A DNA stretch of 64,000 bases from Macrolepiota albuminosa. Taxonomy: Eukaryota; Basidiomycota; Agaricomycetes; Agaricales; Agaricaceae. Below are positions 45,101-55,759 of this stretch, in pieces (the stretch's first letter is position 1; each line of letters opens with the position of its first letter). The stretch covers positions 1,302,001 through 1,366,000 of the forward strand of contig JAMWFC010000005.1 in NCBI GenBank assembly GCA_027475525.1, written 5' to 3'. The position numbers and the translations under genes are program-made. A model generated the notes under the pieces. The model made no database searches, was not told where the DNA came from, and saw only the letters and a program-made list of their open reading frames with translations.

Positions 45101-45270
45101 TGCTCCTCGGTTTTCTTTTCCAGGGGAATAGCATCCCCTCGTAGATGTTTTTCCGGGAGAGAGGGCGAGGTGTGCAGCTGAAACGTGGGAGTTCCATCCC
45201 TTATGAGGCGGGCAAAGGGGGTGGCCCCAATGATCCTAATGTCGAGTGCACTTGGGTCGATTGGGGTCAT
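42142..45270 (-). pseudogene. pol: B1 Pol: RT, RNase H, integrase, chromodomain
   Basis: ATG at 45270. RT has CVDYQGLNKITKKNRYPLP and LVMPFGMTNSPTTFQ, but the active site reads VYLDNILIYS (44521-44510), Asp to Asn. RNase H follows ([26 protein letters not shown]). The integrase HHCC and core are at about 43500-42700 ([30 protein letters not shown]). The chromodomain is at about 42290-42145 ([10 protein letters not shown] then [17 protein letters not shown]). In-frame TGAs at 43932-43930, 43776-43774 and 42246-42244 replace probable CGA. There is a one-base shift near 43705. A 77-bp duplication at 43058-43211 causes a further apparent shift; removing one copy restores the frame. Confidence 0.9.
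43058..43211. repeat. 77-bp tandem duplication in B1 integrase
   Basis: 43058-43134 and 43135-43211 are identical. Deleting one copy puts the frames on both sides into register. Confidence 0.85.
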
Positions 45271-46454
45271 AGAAGCATCGGCCGGAGCGGGTGTGATGCG
45301 TGTCTGAGACCGGCAGGGGTAGTTCGGCCCTTTGTACTTGTTCCGAGGAATGTTTGGGGGTCGATCAGGGGCCTTGTGGTCTCAGACAGGCGTGGGTGGT
45401 GCATGCGTGGGGGGCGCGGCAGGGGGTGGTCTTCGGGCCCCAGGAAGGTCATGGTGAGCGTCCTCCAATCTATGTCGGGGTTCGTGTCGCGCAGCCAGGG
45501 TAGTCCCAGCACCATCGGGGTTGATTCGTGAAGTCGTGTGACCAGGAAGTCGGAGGTGAACTCGTAGTTGTTGTCCAGGGTCACGCGTCCCGAGTGAGAC
45601 CTCTGGATGGGGCCGGAGGAGGAGGGGGTGCTGTCGAGGCGTTGCAGGCGGAGGGGCTGGTCGAGGGAGTCGTGGGAGAGGTCGAGGGCGTCGCTGATGA
45701 AAACTCCGGTGGCTCCGCTGTCGATGAGGGCCGATACTGGTTCTGGGGCGCCGTCCAGCCTGGCATTGATGACGAAGGATTGGGATGAACAGGATTGGAG
45801 CCCGGGGGGTGGCGGGGGTCCATCCTTCGGGGTAAGATCGGGAGAGTGGGGGATGTCGAAGGGGAGTTGCTGGTCATCGGGCATCAGGTCCCGGGTCAGG
45901 CGAAGGGTAAGATGTCGCCAATTGATGCGGGGATTGGTGTCTCGGAGCCACGGGAGCCCTAGGACCAGAGGTGCGGAAGGGTGGAGTTTGGTTATCAACA
46001 TCCGGAGGGTGTGAGTCTGTCCGTTGGCGAAAGTAACGGGCATATGCACAAAATGAGTGATGTCCCCCGCCGTAGAGGCGTCTCCATCGAAGAGGCAGAG
46101 CCGTACCGGGACTGGGAGTCACTGGGCAGGCTCTGGGGTGAGGGTAGACCATGCTTCATCAATGAAGTTGTCGGTGGTGCCACTGTCAACGAGGGTGTTG
46201 AGGGGGGTTCCGGAGGGGGTGAGGCGGGTTTTGAGGAGGAGGGAGTGTGAGGAGTGGGAGGGTAAGTAAGCCGTGAGGGTGTCCTGTATGAGTGTCGTAG
46301 AGCAAAGATGTGAGACCGGGGCGGAGAAGACGTCGGGGTCAATTCCGCGATTTAGGGCATCTTCCGGGTCTAAATTGCCAGGTCGTTTTCTGAATACTCG
46401 TAGGTGGCGTCCTCCCCTTCGAAGGTCCAGGTGGTACGTCCCATGACCTGTCAT
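45267..46454 (-). pseudogene. B1 protease ORF with two tandem retropepsin domains
   Basis: ATG at 46454 overlaps the gag stop; the stop at 45267 overlaps the pol ATG. Domain 1 has NTLVDSGTTDNFID (about 46205-46165) and the closing strand LVLGLPWLRDTNP with WRHLTL. Domain 2 has ALIDSGATGVFISDAL (about 45740-45690) and closes with MVLGLPWLRDTNP and WRTLTM. Each is a complete D-S-G domain, so the protease is internally duplicated. An in-frame TGA at 46121-46119 interrupts domain 1 where CGA is likely. The protein would process Gag and Pol. Confidence 0.75.
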
Positions 46455-47145
46455 TTGGGACACTCGGAGATGAAATGGTCTTTCTCACCGCAGAGTATGC
46501 AGACGCCCTCCCTTCTCCATCGTTCCTGCATATCCATCAGGACTTCAATCCAGAGTCGTCCCTTCTTTTGAAGCCGGTTGGCCCGGAGGGCCTCCTCGTC
46601 CCGTTTGTCGGTGAAGTTGAGGTCTTCAGAGTCTTCCGGGGGTTCCTTGGGGCTTGGCATGTTGCCTGGGTCGTGGGCGGCCACGGCGGCGTTAAGCTGG
46701 GCTGGGGGGCGGATGCCGCTGCTGGGGTTAGCATTGGGCGGGCTGCGACTCACTGGGGGTCGGCCATCAGGGAACGCGGGGGGACCGGAGTTTTGACTTT
46801 GGAGGTTGGGGACTTCGCCAGAGGGCCAAGGGGGTCCTCCTCTAGGGTTTCAGGGGGGTCGGGAATTCGAGTACTCGCTGCGGTCTTCCCAGTAGCGTTG
46901 GTCGATCTGCATGATGAGGGCCTTGTACCCATTGTAGGAGGGTTGTTTCAGGGCGAGTCGGAGGACGTTCTTGATGCGTTGTGGCAGGGCGCGGCAGAGG
47001 GCGTACCGGAGGGCACTGTAGTTCCAACCTGTTTTGTAAGCTTCCTTCTCAAAACGTACGATAAAAGTGGTGAAATGTTCTTCGGAGCGCATCCGGAGGT
47101 TGAAGAGGTTGTCCTCAGCCTCGGCCACGGTGTCGTAGATCCCGA

Positions 47146-47514
47146 ACTTCCCGGAAAACTCGTCGACGAAGGCCTGCCAGCGAGCGAGTGCCAGGTTGTT
47201 GGGGTCAAACTGGATGAGGGCACTTCCCGGAAAAACTCGTCGACGAAGGCCTGCCAGCGAGCGAGTGCCAGGTTGTTGGGGTCAAACTGGATGAGGGCCG
47301 TGTAGTGATCGAAGGCGATCCCCTGGAGGTATGATGTGGCAAAGGCCACTCAGGAGCTGTCAACCTGAAACGTGAGCGGCTTTGCCTGGAATGTATTGAG
47401 ACACTGAGTGAGGAAGGTACGCCATTTTCGGGGGTCCCAACCTGAAACGTGAGCGGCTTTGCCTGGAATGTATTGAGACACTGAGTGAGGAAGGTACGCC
47501 ATTTTCGGGGTCCC
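47146..47514. repeat. Two 77-bp tandem duplications in B1 gag
   Basis: 47146-47221 with 47222-47298 (one A inserted in the second) and 47361-47437 with 47438-47514 (one G difference at the end). Confidence 0.8.
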
Positions 47515-48833
47515 AGCCCATGAAAGCGTTGGGCTTTTGAATGTCCAGTCATCCTTTGCGGGCGAGGGCGTCGTGAGCATCGTCCGGTCCGGCAGCGTTG
47601 CGGGGAGGGGGGCCAGCATTGTAATAGTAGTAGTAGTAATTACCCCCCCCTCCTTAAGGAGGAAAAGCACCAAGGGTGGGACCCCACCCGCCTGGAGGGC
47701 CTCCTCCAGGTGGCTCACCTGGGGGTCCGTTATCCCAGGGGGGTTCGTTCCTGCCAGGGGGAGGCCCGGATCTCCACGCAGGGAGTGGCGGAGGTGGGGG
47801 CCCTGGGGGTCGTCCTCGAGGTTCGGCTGGGGGTAGCGGAGGCGGTCGGGGAGGGTTCGGCGGTGTCGGGTCGGGCAGAGGGGGCTGGGTGCTGGGTCAG
47901 GTGCTGGGTTGCGTGGGGACGTTCAACCTGGGAGGGTCGTGCTTGTATCGGGGGTCGTGGGGGGTTTTGTAGGTCGAAGTGGGGTGGCGGGTCGTGGCGG
48001 AAGCTGCGTTCCGGAGGGACCAGGGCTGACGTAGGGGTGGTACCGGGACGGGCACAGGCGTGGGGCGTGGTTTGTTGTTGCTATGCGTGAGTTCGTCAAT
48101 GTAGCACAGCGTGTCGTCCGTGCTAGGGGTGTCCGCGCAGGGTCTACCGGGTTTGCCAGGGCCGGGGGTCGGGCATTGTCTGTTTGCGGGAGGGGTTCCA
48201 GGGGTCTTTGGGGCTGTCCCCAGGTCTCAAAGGTACTAGGAACGGAGTTAGCCCTGTGGCGAGTTGACAAGCCTACCGTGCGGGCAGTGGGTTGATCGAA
48301 GAGGCCTCCAGTCAGGTTGAGGGACTGCAATATGGCTGAGGTGTTTTGTCGCTCTTCCCGTTGTCGTTGTTCCGGAGTGGGGTCCACAGGGGCTGTCGGG
48401 GCCACCGGGGCCGGCTCCAGGGGTTCCCGTCAAACGTGGATCGAGCGACCTGGGTCCGCGGGGTCGTTGAGGGGTCGAGGGGAGGGGAACGCATGGACTT
48501 CGTCGAGCAGCTGTTGCAATTCCTCTCAGAGGATTGTATTGTGCCTATACTTTACCATAGTTTGCTCCAGAAGTTCTTCTTGCGTGAGGCGGTCCCCGAA
48601 TTCGACCAAGCAATGAGCCTATTCCTCCAGAGTGCCTTCGAAGTCGTCGTGCCCGAATTCCGTGAGCAGCGCCCTTGTCCATTAAGCGAAGTCCTCCAGC
48701 GTAATCCTGAGTGATCGGAGTACTTCATCCCGTTGCCGTTCATACTCCTCAAGGCGTCGTCGTCCCATTGGTGAGGGAGGGGTTCGAGCGGGTGGAGCGG
48801 TGGTCGGGTAGTGACGAGGGGGGTAGTTGGGGT

Positions 48834-48987
48834 AGGGGGGTCCTCGGGGTTCTCGGGGTTGGGGAACGGGGCGCTGGTAGCCGTAGTAGGGGGTGGGTGC
48901 AAAGGGGCCCAGGGGGGTCCTCGGGGTTCTCGGGGTTGGGGAACGGGGCGCTGGTAGCCGTAGTAGGGGGTGGGTGCAAAGGGGCCC
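48834..48987. repeat. 77-bp tandem duplication in B1 gag
   Basis: 48834-48910 and 48911-48987 are identical. Confidence 0.85.
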
Positions 48988-49132
48988 TCGCTGGGGGGAA
49001 TCGGGCAAGGTCCACTGGGTGCTGGTGGGGTCTCCGGCAGGCCTCCAGGGATGCTCCGGTACGAGGGGACCTCCACGGGTCGTGCCATGGCTAAGTTGGG
49101 CAGAGGAGCCCAGCTGGCTGAGGGCTCCAGAT

Positions 49133-49286
49133 CATAGAGGGATGGGTCGGGGGCCCAGTGGCGGTGGAGGTACGGAGGTTCGTACGGGAGGGGTGGATAG
49201 ACGGGGCGGCATAGAGGGATGGGTCGGGGGCCCAGTGGCGGTGGAGGTACGGAGGTTCGTACGGGAGGGGTGGATAGACGGGGCGG
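49133..49286. repeat. 77-bp tandem duplication in B1 gag
   Basis: 49133-49209 and 49210-49286 are identical. Confidence 0.85.
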
Positions 49287-49398
49287 GGGGTTTGCGCAGA
49301 GTAATGATCGGGGACCGGACGTCCGTAGGGGTCAGTCTGGTAGCCCGTGGGGTAGTAAGTATGAGTATACATAGCCATCAAGAACGGTGTAAGGAGGG

Positions 49399-49411
49399 AG
49401 TCTTGATATTA
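49399..49411 (-). other. Self-complementary primer-binding site of B1
   Basis: Minus strand TAATATCAAGACT directly follows the 5' LTR. It does not start with TGG. Its exact reverse complement, 13 nt, is inside the LTR on the same strand (49799-49787), as expected for Tf1/sushi self-priming, where the mRNA 5' end pairs with the primer site. Confidence 0.7.
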
Positions 49412-50141
49412 TGTCAGGTTCCGCTGAGTCGGGGGCTTTCCGGGAAAGCAATCGCCCTTACAATGCGGACTTGACCCACGGATACTCGGGTGTCTGGAAC
49501 TCCGGGGCTAGGACTCTGGGGTTCAAGACGTGGACAGGGAAATCCCAGGAGAGGGGACTTAGTCCAGGGGTTTTGGGTGGATGGGTAACTGGGGAGTTCG
49601 GGTGGGGGTCGAGTCGTGAACCGGAGGTTCTAAGACGAGACCAAGTTAGTAAGTTAAAGTCGCGAAGTGCGTACCAGTCTTAGAGCACGCGATTATCCAA
49701 GCGTGCCAGTCAAGCGTGCCAGTCAATGCGTACCAGTCAAATAGAGGGCACGCAACAATCCAAGTGATGCAAAGTAACAGTGTATGTAATATCAAGACTA
49801 GCGAATACAACAGGGAACTACGCTATAAGTACTATGGGACTGGGTCTTGGGGTTCCGGAGTGTCTGGGATAGGTTCCGGAAGTCATTGAGTAGCGGCAGG
49901 GACTGTATACCTGGATCGCACGTGTGGAGGGGGTTGTGATGCGTGATGCGTGATGGCCGGGAGCGAGTCAGTGATCCGATCGTTGATCGGGGCTGGTGGC
50001 GGCTGATGGCGGTCCTTGATGCGCGTGATGGCGGTGTCGGCGGTCGTGATGGCGGGGCGTGTCCTGTGGGGTCGGAGGGAGGGTCCCGGATGGTATTCTG
50101 GGGGTGTCCCGAGATGGGCCCGGAGGGGAGGAGTCGTGACA
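49412..50141 (-). repeat. B1 5' LTR (element sense), 730 bp
   Basis: Pairs with 39165-39959; contains the predicted promoter and the self-priming segment. Confidence 0.9.
49787..49828 (-). promoter_or_regulatory. B1 LTR core promoter and predicted transcript start
   Basis: A TATA box (TTATAG, 49828-49823) lies 24-29 nt upstream of the 13-nt segment 49799-49787 that complements the primer site. If transcription starts at 49799 the first 13 nt of RNA are the self-primer, matching the Tf1 arrangement. The other LTR has one mismatch. Confidence 0.6.
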
Positions 50142-50146
50142 AAGAA
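50142..50146. repeat. Target-site duplication (right) of B1
   Basis: AAGAA, identical to 39160-39164. Confidence 0.85.
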
Positions 50147-51400
50147 TCAAGAATAAATAAAAAGTATAACAAAGCATGCAAAAGTAAAAGATAACTCAAG
50201 AGGTAAGTATGTAGCAGAATTGTAGTGATCTTGGCAACAAAATTTAGTATAGGTGGTAACAATGATTGTCCATAAAAAGTATAATAAGAAAGCTAACAAA
50301 AAAATGATTCAAGAAACAAAACTTAGTAAAATATTGATGTTTTTGTACTTTTATTTATTTTTTGAAATAATGTCAGGAAGCACTAGTGCTAGCACTGCAT
50401 TGGAGGTCTTTAGCAGTCCTTCAAAAGCTATATGGGCACCAAACTGGTGCTGCAAAGATTAGTAGATGTACTATTGAAAAAACAAGCTAAAACATTGCTA
50501 GTAAATAATTGTTCCAGCTAGAAGCACTAAGAGTAGCACTACTAGCATGCTTGCATTAGGAGCTATACTGCAGAGTCTTCCAACTGTTGCTATAACTTGT
50601 GTTGCTGTAGTATATTCAATAACTTGATTATGAGTTTCTGTCTTAAAAACTCACAATGTCACCAAGAAGTCTGCTTCAGACTGCTTCTGAGAACTTGAAG
50701 TAGCTAGTAGACAGAGTATTATATGTTGGCAAAATAAGCTGTGCTATTAGCATGTTATAGTGCTAGAGTTTATGTCAGCAAAGACTGACTTCTCATAGAA
50801 GGGGCTAAAAGACATTAAAGAAGTGCTAAGGAGGTGCTATATGGTGCAGTAAGCTAAAGGGCCAATAGCTAAGTCTTAGAGGCATGCTAAGAGGAATACT
50901 AAAGCTGTCATCAATAATAACAAGATTGGTAGCAATTTCTGAAACTTCTGATTAAGCATCTACAGAAGTGGCAAGAGAGGTGCTAAGAGGTACTAGAAAG
51001 GTGCTAGACTGTGCTGGAGGAGTGTTAAGTAGCATGCCAAGTGGGATGTGGCGATGGCATTGTTGGCAAGAGCTAAGTTAATATTAGAGGTGCTCCAAGA
51101 CTTGGATTGAGAAACTACTGATTGTGTTGCTACAGATACTTTAATTTTAGCACTAAGGCTGGTGCTAGAAGTGCTAGAAGTGGTGCTAGACATTGATGAG
51201 GAGATGCTAAGGGTCTGAGTAGTTCCTAGTGTGGCAATTTTATCTTATAGCATTGCCAGTTCCTGTTCTATCTGTGCAATGTATTCTTGGCATGCCAATT
51301 CTATGTGACATGTTATTTTAGTCTATAGTAAAATTGGAATACCCTGCTAAAACAGGCAACTGTAATAAATCATCACACTAGTTATAAGCATCACTGACAC
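50147..51400. other. Interior of decayed family-A copy A4, no gene
   Basis: AT-rich; many AGGTGCTAAG-type words, which look like CG-depleted forms of the family-A vocabulary. No readable frame. Confidence 0.4.
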
Positions 51401-51550
51401 TGATGATGCTCAAAAGTTGGTTAGTAGCAGACATAGTTTATGGCTATTGACAGAGAAATATGCATTGGACATGCTAAGTGTTTTGAGGAAGTCTCAAGCA
51501 AGTCCCAGAGAATAAGTTGAAAAGGAGATAAACAGCAAGAAACAGGGTAG
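51401..51550 (-). repeat. Decayed family-A LTR fragment (copy A4, right)
   Basis: Starts TGATGATGCTC and carries ACATGCTAAGTG...AGTCCCAGAGAA, aligned with the A2 LTR start and with 38001-38120. Similarity is lost after about 51550. Confidence 0.5.
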
Positions 51551-53370
51551 GGCATCACAATAGTATGTGTCATATGTTATAGAGAAGCTCGCTTTGTGCT
51601 ATACAATATGTGTTCAGTGGAGTCCACTACACTGTAGTAAAGCAGTCTCCACAGTGCCGTAGAATACAGAGCCACAGACATGTCACAATGTGCTGTATGA
51701 CATAGTCTAGTAGATCAATGAAAGGCAGGCACACACATGCACATGCAGGCTCAGCAGACACTAGTGGACATCAACATGTGTCAGCAGCCATCAGCAAGCA
51801 TCAGCCCATCAGTGAAAACCTCCTCTGCATGGCATAAGTAAATCCTTCTTGAGGTTCTCCACTTCCCTCCCCTTTTCCTTCCTCCCCATAGCAACTCAAA
51901 ACTGCACACCTCCTCTTCCTTTCTTTTCCCACTCCCAATGCCAGTGTATATCTACAAAAGGGCTCTGCAGACCTATGCAGGCCTATGCAAGCTACCAGCA
52001 GATATCTATGCAGACCTATATTGACCCATTCAAACCTATGCAGGCCCCTGCTGGCCTAGCTGCACAGGGCAGCTATTGGAATCTGCTAGCATCCATCAGC
52101 ATCCATCAGCATCCATGGGCATCTGTCAGCAACCTCCAGCAACCTCCAGCATTGTCTGACATCTGCTGGTATCAGAGCAGGAGAGAAGAACAGAAAGTGC
52201 ATGGACATCTGGAGGAGTGTGAGAAGTGGTGGAAGAGGGATGGGGGTCGGGAAAAAGAGGAGAGTGTGGATGTCCACTGGCACACCAGCAGATGTAGCAG
52301 ATATTGGATGTCAGGTCAGAGAGGAGGAGGGAAGTGGGGTGCATATGGCAAATGGGAGTGGCATGTGAGGTAATGTGAGGAGTAGAAAGAATAGCACTGA
52401 AGAAAAAGAGGGGGAAGAGCAGAAAGAGGGTGCATGAATGTCTGCTGTACATTAATATGTTAGTGGATGGTAGCAGATGTCAGCATGTGAGCCAGCTGAT
52501 GTCAGTAGATGGTAGCTGACATCCAAAGAAATCTTTCTGTGTAAAGATGACAAATATTTTAGTAGGCACAATGCTGGGTTGAAAGAGGGGACACAATTCT
52601 GATAAATCTGTGTCCCATCCATGAGCAGATAAACAGATCAAATAAATTTACCAAGATAATGCACAATACTAGAGTAATATTTATGTATGACCCCCACCAT
52701 GTCCTGTGGTCTAGCAGAGTATTGTCAATTTATGTTTCTTTTAGTGCACAATAGGAGGATCAACTCCCTCCTTGTGTGTTTGTTGACTAGTGTGTAGTTT
52801 TTTGCTGATGCATCCTATCTTCTGTCTATGAGAGTGGCATAATAGATCAAATAAATTTATAATAGATGGATTCATCACTGGCAAAACAGAATGATTAATT
52901 TTAACAAAAAGTAACCAATGAAAAAGCTATAAATTGTTGTAATTAATTATTAAATTACTTGTCTAATGTGTATTTCTTCTTTTCATTAGATCCATATAAT
53001 ACATCTGAATAGAAGAAATATGGCCTCTGAGGTCTGGTAAGTATAATGTCTTCATAATTTGCTACCAAGCATAACAAAAAAGAAGGTGAGGTGACTCTGA
53101 CATATCAGCAGATATATCATCAGTATGATCAGCTGGATTGAAAGGGCCAATAGGCCTACATCAACCATGTTGTACTCTACAAAATTCTTGTTCTGTTGAC
53201 ATAAATAAACTCTGTTTACCAGTGTCAAATTATAACTCATGTTGTTGATACAAGTCATTAATTTTTCTCTTATTCTTACATTGAGTCATATGTTTCATAT
53301 TCTTTCCACCCCTAAAAATTGTTACCAGTAGATACACTTGGAGAACAAAATTGTTAGAAGGAGGAAGACT
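51551..53370. other. Decayed repeat DNA with CAGCAT-rich tract
   Basis: No gene. 52085-52165 contains repeated (CATCAG/CATC) and (CAACCTC) units. Short mirror-like words such as GTGGAGTCCAC lie near 51620. CTGCTGACAT-type words recur to 52510. Confidence 0.45.
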
Positions 53371-53374
53371 GGAA

Positions 53375-54091
53375 TTAAAAAGCCATTACATCAAGTAATA
53401 GAAGAAGGTTTTCTTCGTTATTGGCTGCTATGTCTCCATTTGTCTCTTCTGCCATCACAATAAATAGTGGTGGAAGGTTTTCTTTGTTATTAGCCATCAT
53501 ATGTCTATTGTTACTGACTGCTATATGTTCACTGTCATTGGCTGCCATGATCTCAATCACTGTCAGTCATTCTGCTTGCCCTTTCACCAATAATAAATAA
53601 AGGTGGCAGAGAATCATTTTTTATTTCTTGTTCTGCAGAAATGAACAAAGAAGGCAAAGAATTGTTTTCCATCTCCTATTCTACAAAAATGAACAAAGAA
53701 GGCAAAAAATCCTTTTTTGTCTTTTCTTCTGCAGGAATAAACAGAGGAGACAAAGAATCATTATCCATCTCCTCTTCCACAGGAATGGACAATGGAGGCA
53801 ATGATTTATTTTCCATGTCCTCAACAATAAACAAGGAGGGATGTCTTCACTTTCACTCATGACCTCCAAGTCTAAATCATAAATAGATAAGTTGGAAATG
53901 TCTACCTGGTCATCATCAAATGCCCCTAGCTTCATGAATGTCCAGCAGATATGAGCAGAAGGAAGTTGAAATGCCGCTTGAACCACAATACAAGAGTATT
54001 CCATTGTAAGGCCATACATCTGTCCAGATTTACCTTTACTATAAAAGTGGTGGAATGGATGTTGTGAGTTTGAGGGTTTGATATGTGTCAA
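53375..54091 (-). pseudogene. Decayed gene with 48-bp (16-residue) tandem repeats
   Basis: Four units start at 53641, 53689, 53737 and 53785, period 48, with a shorter fifth near 53827. On the minus strand the repeats read about (D/E)xxSLPPLFIxxEEE, and similar blocks (ENLPPLFIVMAEE) recur at 53375-53560, so minus is the likely coding strand. Stops and shifts interrupt it. No family recognised. Confidence 0.4.
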
Positions 54092-55759
54092 GAATGGCCA
54101 TTGGAGAGAGTTGATATTAGTGAGAGTGGTAGGATAAGCTATAGAGAGGCAGTCTTAAAGATCAGGTTGCTTACTATCAAGACTATTAGTATGAGACTTA
54201 ATGCCTGTCAATTGGCTTATCCAAGCAGAATCCACAGATCTGGCAACAGAACTAACAATGGAAAGAGCAATGGACTTGCTGCCAGAAAACAGGCAAATCA
54301 TATTGTTGGCCATTGGGATATGTTCTGTTCTATCTAGCGACCACTACTTGTCTAGGGCTAGAAGCATCTGCTGGTGGCCAATGGCAGATCTGCTACTTCC
54401 AAACATATGGAGCAAATTGTCTGATGATGAGACAGATACCATTCCATCTGCTAATAGCAATATTATGGGTGGCTAGCAGTTGCATGCCAAGAAGCTTTCA
54501 ATAAAGTGAAAGCCTTGCTGATGTATGAGAAGGAAATGCTGCAGTGTTTTATTGCTTAGAACCTGAATATCCTTTTAGCCAATGTGGTTTCATCAATTAC
54601 AGCCATACAGGTTTCTGATTAGACCTTGACAGCCATTAACAAACTCTAGGATCTCTATGGGCAAGGTTTGTTGATTTTAAAGAGGAAAAAATTAGCTCAA
54701 GCTTTTAATAATGTCTGGGACATTGCAGACTACATTATTCAATGATGTAGCCTCCAGATATAACAATACAAAGTTCTATAGCGCATATTCAGATTATAAT
54801 ATATTTATATTTTTTGAAGTTATCTTACCAACTCCTTGTCTAAATGCTGGATCATTCATGCCTCTTCTGCTTCTTCTGCTTCAACACTTGATGCAAGATT
54901 GCCAAATATAAAAAGTGCCACAATAAAGCATGATTCAATGTAGTCAACAACTTCTTGCAAATTTTTTAATACAATAGCTTGGGAGAGGATATTGTATGGT
55001 ATAAATATAAATGCTATTGTACTCTTGCTTGTAGAAGTGGATACTGCTATATATTAGATTTTTCTGCCTTGTAAACAAAAGTGATTTTCAAGAATTCCAT
55101 TGCATATGACAATGTCACAAATTCATTCTGATCATTTGCTGATAGCAGCAAGCTATACATCTGTCAAATAATCTTCTGCATCTATCAGTTCAATCTGTCT
55201 CTGCATCTATCATGTCAATCCATATTTGTATTCACCATTTTCACAGCAGATCTCTTACAATTTAGGGGGAATAAAATCAAGAAGCACCTACCTAAATTTA
55301 TCAATTGCCATAGAGACCAATTCTTGCTATATGGTCACCTTTTAATGAGCATATAACCAAAGACCTCTTTTCTTCACTGATATACCACACTTTGACCAAA
55401 TTTCTGCCTAATTGAAGAAATACTGAGCTATCCACTCCATTTTACTGATGACAAGCTGGCATTCCTCTGTTTATTTGTTGCATTGTGCTCTAGCACATAG
55501 ATAATAAATGCAATTAACTGAATACATATATTTATAAATAGATGAATTGATAATGGAAATGTTAATCAGAAGACTCACATTCAGAAATAGTAGCAGATTT
55601 ATTTTCTGTATCAGAATTAGATTGCTATATTCAGAATATCTTAATCCTTAATAAACCAGGAATGTTGGAATCTTGTATAGCTGTGCTTGCATTCAAATCT
55701 GCTTTTGCAGGAGTCTTTCAATTTGAATCAAGTGCAAATTATGCTCTATCATTATTAAT
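54092..55759. other. Decayed DNA, no supported gene
   Basis: Short frames only (for example 54201-54476) without recognisable domains. It may include the far end of the KDZ element. Confidence 0.4.

Larger units (their letters stand above)
46451..49381 (-). pseudogene. gag: B1 Gag
   Basis: The N-terminal Tyr/Pro-rich part begins near 49381 (MYTHTYYPTGYQTDPYG). Low-complexity Pro/Thr segments follow, then the capsid-like domain (WQAFVDEFSGKFGIYDTV, about 47180-47120; FTTFIVRFEKEAYKTGWN, about 47080-47030). The nucleocapsid has CILCGEKDHFISEC (C-x2-C-x4-H-x4-C, about 46495-46454). Several frames are needed because four tandem duplications of 76/77 bp and several TGA codons (for example 46852-46850) interrupt it. 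The final TGA forms an ATGA overlap with the protease ATG. Confidence 0.75.
39165..50141 (-). mobile_element. Chromodomain Ty3/Gypsy retrotransposon B1 (Tf1/sushi-like), inactivated
   Basis: LTRs at 39165-39959 and 49412-50141 (TGTCA...TGACA on the element strand) with a perfect 5-bp target duplication AAGAA. Minus strand order: self-complementary primer site, gag with CCHC, two protease domains, RT-RNase H, integrase, chromodomain, polypurine tract. The plus strand holds a decayed accessory gene. Many in-frame TGA codons sit where CGA is expected, and the RT active site is YLDN, so it is dead. It lies inside an older family-A copy (38001-51550). Confidence 0.9.

Noticed and set aside
51600..52600. 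CRISPR-like or regulatory array in the CAGCAT-rich tract
   Set aside because: Units are short, irregular and without spacers; the sequence is eukaryotic low-complexity DNA.
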